Shown: positions 33,726-45,075 of the stretch, in pieces | How the letters are laid out: each line of letters begins with the position of its first letter | How positions within the stretch are numbered: the stretch's first letter is position 1 | Assembly (NCBI RefSeq): GCF_027244095.1 | Contig: NC_069659.1 | Location: forward strand, 358,665,250 to 358,729,249 | Source of the DNA: Hemicordylus capensis | Taxonomy: Eukaryota > Chordata > Lepidosauria > Squamata > Cordylidae | DNA: 64,000 nt | Reading direction: 5' to 3' | Notes under the pieces: model-generated | What the model was told of the DNA's origin: nothing | The model's input: the letters and a program-made list of their open reading frames with translations, nothing else | Databases searched by the model: none | Position numbers and translations under genes: made by a program

Positions 33726-34714
33726 GGAAAAGAGCAGAGGGGTGAGGCCGGTGGTTAGTGGGGGGCCAGCTGGTCCTCCCCTCTCCAGTCGCAGCTGCTG
33801 CTTCCTTCCTGGTTGCCTCCCAATGGTTCTTCTGCCACAAATGCAGTGCAGCTGCTCCAGGGAGGAAAATACAATGCCCACCCCCCACCCCCATGGGTCA
33901 GACTAGAGGGCCACTGGAAGCCTGCCAGTCTAGCTTCCCTCCCTGCAATGCTTGCCTTGCCTGGACAGTGTCACATGGGGAACGTGTGAGCCTCAGGAAA
34001 GCTGGTTCTGAACAGGGCAGTGCTTTCTTTTCCTATGCAGATCTCAGGTTCCTTGGAAGGAGCTTTGGGGCACCTGGGCAAAGAAGGGGCACAGGAGGAG
34101 GACCAGGAGGAGGAGGAGGCCTCCTCTTGATCTTGGTGAGGTTTGGTTGCCATCATGGGAGGGATGCTCCGTCTTGCTTCCAACATACCTGCACATTGCT
34201 GGAGGCTTCTTCTGACCGCTCTGGCTTGTCTGCCTCTCTTGTCCCAGGCTTCTGGGTTCTGTCCTGGTCTGTCTGTGTTGGCCACGCCCCACAGGTCATC
34301 TTTGGAAAGGAGAATTTCCAGTTTCTTCAGAATTCACTGGATCAGATCACAGCAGTGCCTCAGTGCCTGGGCACTGGGAGCTGTTAGGTGCTGGGTGCTG
34401 GGCCCATAACCTGTTAGCAGCTTTGGGTTCTAAAGAAGCCACTCAGAACCATAGTTAACAATTGTAAGAAACCTTGCTTAAAAGTAAGGAAAGGCTTCGC
34501 TGAGTTACAAGTCTGGTTTGGATGGAAAGAAGTCTGTGTCTATGAGACTTCCATCTTGGACTGTGTCTCTGTGCCTGGCTGACACAAACACAGGTAGGCA
34601 GAGACTCTATTTACATATGAATTCCCCTCCCACATCCCTTCATCTCTAGAGGTGAGATTAACTCTTTACTCTTTGGCTGGGAATAATCCCAGCATTGCAA
34701 CTTCCAACCTTTAT

Positions 34715-34829
34715 TTCCAAGAACTATATACCACCCTTCCATGAATACTTCTAGACTGCTTAACAATTAACAGTATTGCAGATGGATAGATGGGTGGATG
34801 GATAGACGGACAGACAGACAGAAAGATAA
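34715..34829 (-). mobile_element. LINE 3' UTR scrap with GATA/GACA repeat
   Basis: ATATACCACCCTTCCATGAA followed by ATGGATAGATGGGTGGATGG and an ACAGACAGACAG run. Confidence 0.45.
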
Positions 34830-35112
34830 TGAGAGGAGATCCGGCCTTGTGGCAGCCTGCATGACTTGTCCCCTTTGCTAAGCAGGGTCTGCCCGGGAGA
34901 CAAGAAGTGTGAGCACTGGAAGGTATTCCCCTCAGGGGATGGAGCCACTCTGGGAAGAGCATCTAGGTACCCAGTTCCCTCCCTGGCATCATCTCCAAGA
35001 CAGGGCAGAGAGAGAGTCCTGAACCCTTGGAGGAGCTGCTGCCAGTCTGTGAAGACAATACTGAGCTAGATGGACGAAGGGTCTAACTCAGTAGATGGCA
35101 GCTTCCTAGCTA
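34830..35112 (+). mobile_element. 5S-rRNA-headed SINE, internally shortened
   Basis: Same family as 27876. The 5S-like part (TTGCTAAGCAGGGTCTGCC) has lost the segment before GGGAGACAAG. Body and end (GGGTCTAACTCAGTAGATGG) are retained. Confidence 0.82.
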
Positions 35113-35709
35113 GATAAATGCCCTTTCAGTCTTCTGCCTGAAAAGAGAGTTCTGGGTCACGTGTAGGTCTGTCAGGCAAAGGTGCCCCCCATTCCACAGT
35201 TGGTTGCAGCCCATCTTTCCTCCCTGGTGGGGTCCCACAGCTTCCTGCAGCCCTGGCAGCCCTGGCTTGGAGACACTGTTTGGAGATGCCTCAAAGCAGC
35301 CCACATGGCTGCTTTGTGAATGAGAGCAGCTCCTAAAATTAGCTGCCGCTGGAGAGCCAGGGCGGGGCCTGTGGGCTGGCTCCCTGTGCAATTCCTGGCC
35401 GCAGCCAGGCAGGCGGCCCAGGAGCGCCTCTTCCTTGCCTGCAGGAGTGCTGAGCACAGAGTCAGCTGGCCTGTGGCACAAGCAGCAGCCTGGCCAGAGC
35501 AGGAGCAGGGGGCCTTCTGCAAGATGGGGGTCCATCTGCTGCAAAATGGCAGCCCCCCCACCCTGCTGCCTCAGCCCCAGAAGAAGGCCAAGTGGCTTTG
35601 GATGAGCCATCCCAGACTCAACCGGCCAGCCAGCCAACCCAAGGAGGGAGGAAGAGACCGTCTAGGATCCAAACAGCCTCTGTCTTGGGAGGGGGGGGCG
35701 GGTGTCTCC

Positions 35710-35750
<41 letters not shown>

Positions 35751-36522
35751 CAGCTTAAGGACAGCTCCTCTGGCTTTTTCCTGCCTGGGCCATTTCTTGG
35801 CACTTCCAGCAGATGCGGACTGGGGGCTGCCTCACATCTCTCTCCTGGCCAGGCAGCCCCTCACCACACCAGCTGCAGCTCCCAGACGCTTTGCAAGGGC
35901 TTTCTCACTCAGCCTGTGTTGCAATAGTAGTCAAGCCAGGATGGGACCAAAGGTTGTGATCCGGCACATCAGCTGAAGAAGCTGCACAAAGGTACTCCTG
36001 GCCGCAGAATCCAGGAGTCCCACCCCCACCCCCACCCCCCAGCCGTGAATGACAGCACCCCCCCCCCCGAGGGAGTGCTGCCCCACCTCTCTCCTGCCTC
36101 TCTCCTGCCAATCCAGAGCACCACTGCCTGGTCTGGATTGTCTCAGGCCCAGATGAGGAGAACAAGATCTTGGCCTCTGCTGCGTATAGGCAGCATGCAA
36201 GCCTCCTGACAAGAACAGTCTCCACTGACACGATGGTACAGCAGGAGGGTCAAATTGGCCCTGCTCCCCTGTAGCAGAGTGGTGTAGGCTGGAAGGAATT
36301 TTTCCTTTCCTTCCTGCCTCTGGCCAGGTTAATGGATAATCTCCCTGACCGGTCTAAACCAGTTCTGCAGCACGAGGGAGACTTTAGTGCTGAGTCGTTC
36401 CTTTCCTGTGCTTGAGAAGCAGACTGGCTGGTTTAAAAATCTGTAACTTACCAAAACCAGAAAGCCAAGAAAAGGATTCTGGTAAACCCAGAAATCCTGG
36501 TAGCTTAAAATGCTGCCACCAA
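35113..36522. other. Intergenic, no gene seen
   Basis: Unique sequence with (CAG)13. Nothing recognised. Confidence 0.5.
35711..35749 (+). repeat. (CAG)13 microsatellite
   Basis: Thirteen perfect CAG units, the longest trinucleotide run in the window. Confidence 0.95.
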
Positions 36523-36765
36523 GCTTGTTAATTCGGCCCCCTCCTCCTGCTGGGCCAAAAATCAACCCTCTGAGGCTTGTAAAAAGGACAGGGTGGACGA
36601 GGGACATTTATTCAATTACTACAGACTGGTTCCATCTTGACTTTTTAGATACACTTTAAAATGGTTGGTTACAATAATACTTCAACAACACCCAGATCTT
36701 TCGTGGGCAATACAAAATGGAGCTCAGTTACTCAGTTGCGAAGAACAGATATTTAGGACAATGCA

Positions 36766-36786
36766 ACACACACACACACACACACA
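36766..36786 (+). repeat. (CA)n microsatellite
   Basis: About ten CA units, 20 bases before the hAT-like element. Confidence 0.9.
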
Positions 36787-36805
36787 AGCAAAATATATTC
36801 CTGAT

Positions 36806-38187
36806 TAGGGATATGTGAACTGGTTCAAATTCGAACCAGGGTGGTTCAAAGGTTCAAATTCGAACCGAACCAGCCATCAGGTTCGAGCTGCAGGTTCAAA
36901 TTCGAACTGAACCAGGGGGTGGTTCGATTCAAACTGGTTAGATCCTGTTTGAACCAGTTCAGACATCCAAAAATTGGTAGGATGGTAGCTGGCACCCAGG
37001 GGTACCTGTCACCCAAACCCCAAAGCAATCAGACACTCGTACGATTTTTTATGAATATTTTAAAATTATTTTTATTTTTTTCTCATAGGATATAATGGGA
37101 CTTCAACCAGCCCATTATTCCTTATTATGGAGCACCCATGGTTGCCAGCAACCATGCAAACCCCGAAGCAATCGGACACCCCTATGATTTTTTATGAATA
37201 TTTGAAATATTCTTAATTATTTTTCTCATAGAGTATAATGGGACCCGAACCAGTCCATAACCCCTATTGTGGAGCACCTACGGGCAAAAAAGCGGGGTGC
37301 GTGGAAGACAGACAGGGGTGCCTACCACCCACAAAACCCCAAGGCAATTGGAGACTCCTCTGATTATTGGTGAATTGTTAAAGTATTTTTGAATTCCTCA
37401 TAGAGAATAACTAGGATTGCAGCAAATGTATAGCTTCATGTCGGGGGGAAAGGGGTGTCGTAGAGTGGAGTGTGGTGGGTGGTAGTTCCTAGGATGGGCA
37501 AGGAAGCTATCAGAATTATTTGAAAGGGATTGGGCAAAGGGATGATTTTTAAATGATTTTTGAAGTTTACGCGTCTTTAAGGTTTTTCTCCATAAAGAAG
37601 CACGGAGGTGTCAGCAAATGTATAGCTTCACGTCGGGGGCAAAGGGGTGGTGGCCTAGAACAGAGTGTGGTGGGTGGTAGTGCCCAAGGGGGGCCAGGAA
37701 GCTATCAGAATTATTTGAAAGGAATTGGGCAGAGGGCTGATTTTTGGTGAACTGTTGAAGTTTACGTGTCTTTAAGGTTTTCCCCCATTAGGTATAATGG
37801 AGGGTGTATCGCTTCACGTCAGGGGGAAAGGGGTGGCCTAGTGCAGTGTGGGGTTGGTGGTAGTGCCGGTTAGGGGCAGGGAAGCTACCTGAATCTTTTC
37901 AAAGGATTTGGGCAGAGGGCTGATTTTTGGTGAATTGTTGAAGTTTACGCATAATTTTTCCCCAAAAATTCATTAAAAAATCGTACGAGTGTCCGATTGC
38001 TTTGGGGTTTGGGTGGCAGGTACCCCTGGGTGCCAGCTACCATCCTACCAATTTTTGGATGTCAAAACCAGTTCGAACCGAACCCGGGGGTGGTTCGAAC
38101 AAATCCAAAACCGAACCACCCCCTCCTGGTTCGAACCCGGTTCGAATTCAAACCGAACCGGGCGAACTGGTTTTGTGCACATCCCTA
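36806..38187. mobile_element. Non-autonomous hAT-like element (family 3) with internal tandem array
   Basis: 1382 bases. Starts TAGGGATATGTGAACTGG and ends GTGCACATCCCTA, with perfect TTCCTGAT duplications at 36798-36805 and 38188-38195. Inverted outer arms of about 230 bases are rich in GGTTCGAA motifs (for example GGCACCCAGGGGTACCTG mirrored at 38010-38030). The middle has no coding frame. Confidence 0.88.
37421..37955. repeat. Tandem array of three units of about 190 bases inside the hAT-like element
   Basis: Unit starts near 37421, 37613 and 37800 share GTATAGCTTCACGTCGGGG-like openings, GTGTGGTGGGTGGTAGT, GGAAGCTATCAGAATTATTT and GAAGTTTACGCGTCTTTAAG. The periods are about 192 and 186 bases; the third unit is the most diverged. 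Confidence 0.8.
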
Positions 38188-38834
38188 TTCCTGATGCACA
38201 GTCTGACTAAACAAACTGTTCCCTAGACTAAATTCCCGAAGCCAAAATCCTGGTTTCTTGTTCTTGAACTCAACAAACTCCTGATGAGAATCAAGCCTCC
38301 TGCAGGTCTCTCACCCTGGGAGATTATCCTGCAGCCGCCGCCATGAGGCAGCCGACCTCATGCTAGATGGCACTCTCTGCCAAGACTTTCTTCTTGTTCC
38401 CAGAATTCCCCACTGCAGCTATCATGTCCCACCCACCCGTTGGACTGATTGAGTGAGCCCTGGAGTTCACCAGCCTGTCAGTCAAGGCAAGGGTTCACTG
38501 TTAACTCTTTAGAGGGAGGGGAGATGGGTCACTACATCCCCACATTTGGCCTGGGACTCAAGGAACAGGGTGGTTGAGTCCGCTCTTTTCTGTGCTGGTT
38601 AGACCTGCCTTAGAAGAGTGGTCCACATCCCACGCAAGGAAGCACAAGTGGTTGGAGCCCTGCCCTTCACCACTACACCTGTGCAAACACCACCAGTGCC
38701 ATGGAAGGAGAGTGGAGCTGAACGGACGCAGTCGCACAATGCAATGCACCACTTGACAAGGGAGCCGAACGGCCCTCGTCTCCTGTGCCTCCATTTGAAG
38801 CATTGATACAACCGGGGGGGGCAGCGCTGAGCCC

Positions 38835-39345
38835 TGTGTTTCCTTGTGCGAGGTGTGAGTCACGGTGTGGCGTTCTGGGCACTGCAGGGAAGGAAGGACC
38901 TGGAGAAACTGGAACAAGTTCAGAGGAGAGCAAGCAAGAGGATGAGGGGTCTGGAACCCACCCAGTCCCAGGAGAAGCAGTCCAAGGAACTGGGCAGCCT
39001 CGATATAAACAGACGGGAGAGCCGTCTCCAAACGTCGGAAGGGCTGCCAGAGGCAAGAAGGAGCTGCCTTCTTCGCTGCTGCTCCGGAGGGCAGAGCTGG
39101 CTCGGCACCAATGAGCTGGAACGGTCAGGGTGTCGATTTAGGCTAGACATTCAGAGGAATTCCCTCACCGTAAGCTCCATGGGACAGCAGCCAGCCACCT
39201 TGTGCAGAGGTGAGAGCTCTCCTTCGCGGGAGGTTTCCAAATAGAGCCTGGATGGGCATCTGTCAGGGAGACTAAAGCACTCAGCAGGGGCTGGACAAGA
39301 AGGCCTCTTGGGGACCTTCCAACATTCTGTGGTACTTTGGTGCCC
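38835..39345 (+). mobile_element. Old CR1 LINE 3' end
   Basis: LEKLEQVQRRASKRMRGLEP then the CR1 end GAGCCTGGATGGGCATCTGT and GGACCTTCCAACATTCTGTG. This end differs from the GCAGGGCTG type, so it is another CR1 subfamily, more diverged. Confidence 0.75.
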
Positions 39346-39426
39346 CCCCTGCTGCTCTGCCCAAAGAGGTCTGGCTTCAACTCCTCCTCGTCTGGGACTT
39401 CTTGCCGTTTCTTCTGGCCAGAAAAG

Positions 39427-39447
39427 CAGCAGCAGCAGCAGCAGCAG
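39427..39447 (+). repeat. (CAG)7 microsatellite
   Basis: Seven perfect CAG units. Confidence 0.95.
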
Positions 39448-39764
39448 GAACTCCCCGCCTCTGGCAATGAGCCTTGGGTGACGCCATCCCAGCTGGAAGC
39501 AATGTCAGGATTGGGAAGAAAACACGGTCATCTTTCCACTCCGCTTCGGAAAGGGAAGGAAGCTGCTTCTGTAAAGCCCCAGCAGCTGTCACAGCTGACA
39601 ACCAAGTGGGAATTCCAGGTCCAGATGATCCCCCAGCAGCTCTTCCAGGAATGCCCTTGAGTGGAACATGGACGATGACTATGCAGCCCCCAGAGCCCTG
39701 GCACAGAGGCAACAGGCAGGCAGGCGGCTGGAGGATGGCAGAACAGCCTGGCTGCTGGATCCGG

Positions 39765-42055
39765 CCCAAGAAGGCCTGTCTAGTCCCACATCCTGTTCCA
39801 CACAGTGGTCCACCAGAGAAGCCCACAGGAAAGAGTTGAGGGCATGCAACTGGTATCTGGCGCCATTTTGCCTCTGAGGCTGGAGGTGGCCCCCAGCCAC
39901 CAGACTAGTAGCCACTGATAGACCAGTCCTCCATGAATTTGTCCAAGCCCCTTTTAAAGCCATTCAAGCTGGTGGCCATCACCACATCCTGTGGCAAAGA
40001 ATTCCATAGGTTAATTATGTGCTGTGTGAAAAAGTGCTTCCTTTTGTTGGTCCTAAATTTCCCAACCTTCAGTTTCATGGGATGGCCCCTGGTCACTAGT
40101 GTTGTGAGAGAGGGAGAAAAATGTCTCTCTGTCCACCCTCTCCACTCCATGCATGATTTTACACACCTCGATCATGTCTCCCCTTAGTCATTTCCTTTCC
40201 AAGGCAAAGAGCCCCTGATGCTGCAGCCTAGCCTCGTAAGGAGGGTGCTCCAGGCCCCTGATCATCTGGGTTGCCCTCTTCTGCACCTTCTCCAGTTCTG
40301 CCATGTCCTCCTTAAGATATTGTGACCAGAACTGCATGAAGTACTTCAAGTGTGGCCACCCCATCGTTTTGTATAAGGGCATTATAATATTAACAGTTTT
40401 ATTTCCATTCCCCTTCCTAATGATCCCTAGCCTGCAATTGGCCCTTTTCACAGCTGCCGCACATTGAGACAAGACTTTCACAATGAACTGTCAACCATGG
40501 CCCTAAGGTTTCTCTCCTGGTCAGTCACTGACAGCTCAGATCCCATCACCATATGGGCAAGACTTTCCCTTGCAGAAGCGAGGCTGGTTCTCCTTCAGCA
40601 AGTCCTGTTCTTCTAATACGTTTAACAATTTTGTCCTTAAATATGCTTTCCATCAATTTACCTGACACTGAAGTTAAGTACGGCTTGTAATTTCCTGGAT
40701 CCCCAACCCTAACCCTTTTTGAAAAGCGGAGTTACCTTAGCTACTTTCCAGTCCTCTGGTACTGAGCTTGATTGTAGGGACAAGTTACATATTTTTGCTA
40801 TTTCACATTTGAATACCTTCAGAATCCTGGAGAATGCTATCTGGCCCTGGCAATTTGTTAATTTTTAGTTTTTCAAGACCGTTCAGAACTGTTAGAGGTT
40901 GTTGATTTTTACCCACAATAGGTAAAAATCTCAGAGCACTAAGGAATGAGCACACACACTCCAGTGACAGAGTAGGTAGCAGAGGATGGTTTGGATATTG
41001 CAGCTGTTTAGAGAAAACACATGGAGATCCTTGTATGACTAAACACTAAATATTTATTGGTCAAATACACTTAGATAGGAAAGACCTATCTCTAATCTAA
41101 AGGACTACATAGTGGATAGGTAAGGAGAGAGAGAGAGAGATGTTTCCATCTGCTCTCTAGGAGGAAAGGAAGGATTGTGACTCAGCCGAGGAAGCGCTGC
41201 AGAGTCAGTTCAGGGGTCATAGAGCAGGGACAGATAGGGAGACCCCGACTCACTGTCTCTGCTCCCAATGCCCCTCGTGGTCATTAGGACAGTTGGTGCA
41301 AAAGGTCGATGCACTGGAAGTTCATCTCCAACAAGAACATCCTTTCTCGTCACCTCAAATTGGCCCAGTTCTTCAGCCTCCAAGCCTGGGAAGCTCAGTT
41401 CCGGAGTGGGTACGTGGTCAGTATGTCTGTTGTGAAGACAGATGCAAATAACTCATTCAGCATCTCTGCAATTTCCTTATCCTCCTTAATAATCCCTTTC
41501 ACGCCCTCATCCCCTTCCTAATGATCCCTAGCATGGAATTTGCCTTTTTAACAGCTGCTGTGCACGGTTGACACTTTAAATGAGCTGTCCACCAGGATCC
41601 CAAGATCTCTGTCCTGATCAGTCACGGACTGCTCAGATCCCTTCAGCATATATGTGCAGTTGAGGTTTTTGCCCGAATGTGCAACACTTTACACTTGCTT
41701 ACATTGAACTGCATTTGCCATTTTGTCACCCACTCACCCAGTGTGGAGAGATCCTTTTGGAGCTGCTCACAAAATGTTTTGGATTTCACTACCAGAAAGA
41801 GTTTAATGTCATCTGCCAATCTGGCCACTTGGTTGCTTACCCGAAGGGTCCAACCACTTCTCTAGCGGGTTTTCTGCTGCTGCTCATATATTTGTAGACG
41901 CTTTTGTTGTTCTCCTTGACCCTTCTAGCTAGCTGCTCCTCAAACTCTCTCTTTGCCTCCCTTATTGCCTCCTTGCATTCCTTTTGCCAGAGTTTATGCT
42001 CCTTCCTGTCCTCTTCATTGGGGCAGGACCTCCATTTCCTGCAGGAAGTCTCCTT
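39765..42055 (-). mobile_element. CR1 LINE, long but rearranged, interrupted by a solo LTR
   Basis: Minus strand: pre-RT segment (FEEQLARRVKENNKSVYKYM) at 41840-42064; an RT C-terminal piece (QKDLSTLGEWVTKWQMQFNV) at 41512-41833; pre-RT continuation at 41340-41510; LTR; RT N-terminal part at 40560-40885; ORF2 C-terminus and 3' UTR at 39765-40556. The 41512-41833 piece is out of order for a single CR1. Confidence 0.8.
40890..41333 (-). mobile_element. Solo LTR (444 bp), family shared with 26615
   Basis: Reverse orientation of the 26615 LTR, with perfect AGAAC duplications (40885-40889, 41334-41338). Carries AATAAA in its own sense and a local (GA)n run. Inserted into a CR1 LINE, so younger than it. 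Confidence 0.87.
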
Positions 42056-42754
42056 CGCTTGCATGGCTTCCCCGAGAGCTCACTCCTGCTCCCCTCTGCT
42101 GAAAGGGCCTCTGCCCAGCTCTGCAGGAGGCGGAGTCCTTCTTTGGCAGGCCTCACATGCAGGTCAGAGTCCCACCCCCTACCTCAACAGCTATTGGGGG
42201 AGGGGTCTCACTGCCTCCGCCTCCTCCTGCAGCCGCCACCCCCAGGGTAGCTTCCAAAGAGCTGAGGCGGGGGGGGGCGGGCAGCGGTCCCTCCAATTTT
42301 GTTCATCTCTGTGCGGAATGGGTTTTGTTCTGGGAGGCAGGACCAAGGCACTGTGTGTGCACACCCTCTGCATTCAGAGCGGGGCCTTCCTGATTCCACC
42401 TGAGAGGCATCTCCAATGAACTGAGCGGTCATCAAAAAACAAGAGAGCGTGTGCATGTGCTAGAGAGGACACTGGCAGGGGGCGTTTCCAATGATGGCGG
42501 CAGAGGAGAAGCCACAGCTCAGCAGGACCGCACGGCCCTGGCGGTCCTGCAAAGAGAGGCCCCCGCCTTGCCCCAAACCCCAGTCCTTTCTGCACCTGAG
42601 CAGGTGGACTCCAGGGAAGAAAGGTGTGGTCCCAGATCTGCCTGAACAGACAACACGGCCCAGCACAGCACCTCCACCCACAGTGACGCCCAAAGAAGCC
42701 CAGTTCCCTCATTGCCAAGAATTGAGCTCAGTTCCTACAGAGCAGCCGCCGGTT

Positions 42755-43213
42755 GGGAGGAGAGCTGGTTTCGTGGTCACCAGAATGAATGGCCCCCTTT
42801 GTTAAGCAGGGTCTGCCCTGGTTTGCATTTGGGTGGGAGGCTAAAATTTTAAGGTTTTAATTCGTGGTTGATTTTAAATTGTTAAATTGTTTTAAGTTTT
42901 TGTAAATATTTTAACTTGTTTTATACTATTGTTAACCGCCTAGAGACAAAAGTTTGGGGCGGTGTACAAATTGAATGAATGAATGAATGAAATGTCTGAG
43001 CACTGCAAGAGAGTCCCCTCAGGAGAGGGGGCCATTCTGGGAAAAGCATCTGCCTGCTTGCATGCAGAAGGTTCCTTCCCTCCCCGGCAGCGTCTCCAGC
43101 TAGGGCTGGGAGAGACTCCTGCCTGTAACCTTGGAGAAGCTGCTGCCAGTCAGTGTAGAGAACACTGAGCTAGATGGACCCAGGGTCTGACTCAGTAGGC
43201 GGCAGCTTCTGAA
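42755..43213 (+). mobile_element. 5S-rRNA-headed SINE split by another insertion
   Basis: Head at 42755-42842 (GTTAAGCAGGGTCTGCCCTG) and body at 42991-43213 (GTCTGAGCACTGCAAGAG, GGGTCTGACTCAGTAGGC). The intervening 149 bases belong to a different element. Confidence 0.8.
42843..42990 (+). mobile_element. Nested SINE/LINE 3' end with (GAAT)n tail
   Basis: AT-rich, then GTTAACCGCCTAGAGACAAA, GGGGCGGTGTACAAATTGAA and a GAAT repeat, typical of squamate LINE/SINE 3' ends. Inserted into the 5S-headed SINE. Confidence 0.7.
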
Positions 43214-44449
43214 TGATGTTGCGATGCCCTTTTGCCTCCAGTGCTGCCAGGGTCGCTGGACCTCTCGTGGCTCGGGCAAGGAGGCGAGGAGTCACGGGGT
43301 TCACCAGCAGTTGCCAAGAGGCCAGGCCATCCTGGAGGCCCAGGCGGTGGTGGGGGAAGCCCTCTGCTCACTGGAGCCCAGCCAAGGGGCTTTTATTTTT
43401 AGCCCAGACTTCCTCTTGCCAAAGGCAGGATGCTGACGTCACCCGCAGCGCAGGAAGACCTACTCAGCAGAGGGAAGGATGATGCTCCCGGCGGCAGCTG
43501 CGGCTGCTCGGGCTGGACTCAGGAACGCACCGTTGCAACACAGTCAGCAGGGGAATGCCCAGGGGCTTGCGACAGAGCCACGAGCGGGGGGTGGGGGGCA
43601 CGGAGAAGAGGGGCAGCCTGGCCCCCTTGGAGGGATCTGCTACCCACTCTCCAGATTCTGCTCAGACATGGCTTCCGCTCCAGAAGTAGAACTGGAACCA
43701 ATCCAAACCCTTCCTTGGACACCATTCCCAGGAAGAGGGAAACCTTCTCTTAGAAGGGCCTCCTTCCGTGCATGTTGAGCCCTTATTTATTTATTGAATC
43801 GCCCATATCCTCTCACCCAGGGGATAGATACTCCTCTGGGGCGTGGGGGCCTCCTAGTAGTGGGTGATTCTCGGCCCTTTGAGGGGGGAGGGGAGGGGGG
43901 AGAAGCCCCTTGGGCACGATTAGTACCATCTTCCCTTTGCTGCTCTGCCTCAGGCCCTCTGGAGTCACCACTGGGCCGAACGCTTTCCCCCTCGGGTCCC
44001 TGGCAGAGGCCAGGATTTCCACCCATACCAGAATCATTGCATACCGATTGCTTGATTGGGTGAGCAGCTGCCCCCTCCTTGAACGAACCAGATTCCCGGC
44101 TTGGGGCTGCTCCTAGACCGGGTTGTGGCCCTGGGCACCCAGGTAGTGGCCGTGGGCAGCTTTGGCTGCTTGGACTGGGCGGACCTTGCCAAAGGGATCC
44201 CCACACGTCATGCTTTCATTCTAGGGGGTCGCCTTGGAAGACCCTCCTGAACGTGCAGTTGTGCGCAATGCAGCGGCAAAGGCCTTGCTAACGCCTGGTG
44301 TGCAGCCCACTGGTCTGGCGTGGGGTATCAAATGCCTGGGTTCCCAGTGAGTTTCTGGGTGGGAGTCTGTTGGAGGAGGAGGTTTGATGCACCCCAATTG
44401 CAGCAGAGCAAGCGTGTGTGAGAAGAGCAAGCCCACTAAAGAGGATCTT
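43214..44449. other. Intergenic, no gene recognised
   Basis: GC-rich. A plus-strand stretch at 43.85-44.2 kb (LVVGDSRPFEGG) hints at a decayed retroelement frame, but I could not assign it. Confidence 0.4.
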
Positions 44450-45075
44450 ATTTATTCATCTATTAATTATTATTTTATTTAGTGCATTTATATACCACCC
44501 CATACAAAAAGCCCCTGGATGGCTCACAATATAAAAACCATTAAAACTTTAGCATAATTAAAACAATTTAAAATACAATAAAAACTCTAAAAACTGAAAC
44601 TTTAAAACTATAAACTAAAAGCCTGACTAAACAGGTATGTTTTCAGGTCCTTCTTAAAAACATTCAGAGGAGGAGAGACTCTAATTTCATTAGGAAGCGC
44701 ATTCCAGAGTCCCGGGGCAACTCGACAAAAGGCTCGGTTTTGAGTCACCACCAGGCAAGCCGGTGGCAATCACAACTGGACCTCTCCAGATGACCTTGAC
44801 AGGTGGTGGGGTTGATGAAGAAGGCGGCGTTCTCTCAAGTACCTCGGACCCAAGCCGTTTAGGGCTTTGTAGGTAATAACCAGCACTTTGTATTTTGCCC
44901 GGAAACTGACTGAGAGCCAGTGTCGTTTTTTCAAAATGGGTGTCATCTGATCTCTTTGGGCAGCCCCGGAGACCAACCCAGCTGCTGCATTCTGTACTAA
45001 CTGCAGTTTCCAGAATATGTACAAAGGCAGCCCAATGTATAATTCATTGCAGTAGTCAAGCCTGGATGTTACTTG
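44450..45075 (-). mobile_element. L2 LINE 3' end
   Basis: Minus frame KLQLVQNAAAGLVSGAAQRD then YKVLVITYKALNGLGPRYLR is the L2 ORF2 end. It is followed by an A-rich 3' UTR and ACCACCCCATACAAAAAGC (plus). Confidence 0.82.

Larger units (their letters stand above)
32716..34714. other. Intergenic, no gene seen
   Basis: Unique sequence with two CTG runs. 34383-34710 has TTAACTCTTTACTCTTTGG and may be LTR debris, but its ends could not be placed. Confidence 0.45.
36523..38535 (-). mobile_element. Possible LTR of an old retroelement, carrying the hAT-like insertion
   Basis: Minus strand begins TGTAGTGACCCATCTCC and carries TGAATAAATGTCC near its end. It is followed by TTGGTGGCAGCA, reminiscent of a retroelement leader. 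Without the 1.4 kb transposon it would be about 630 bases. No second LTR or target duplication seen; fossil. Confidence 0.3.

Noticed and set aside
34383-34710. Possible LTR between TGTTAGGTGC and CAACTTCCAAC
   Set aside because: Ends are not properly inverted and no target duplication could be found; left as unclassified.
40700-40720. AACCCTAACCC as a third telomeric array
   Set aside because: Only about two units within CR1-derived RT sequence; chance match.
43794-44290. Plus-strand stretch with LLVVGDSRPF, perhaps a retroelement protein
   Set aside because: Too short and decayed to assign to a family; no flanking structure seen.
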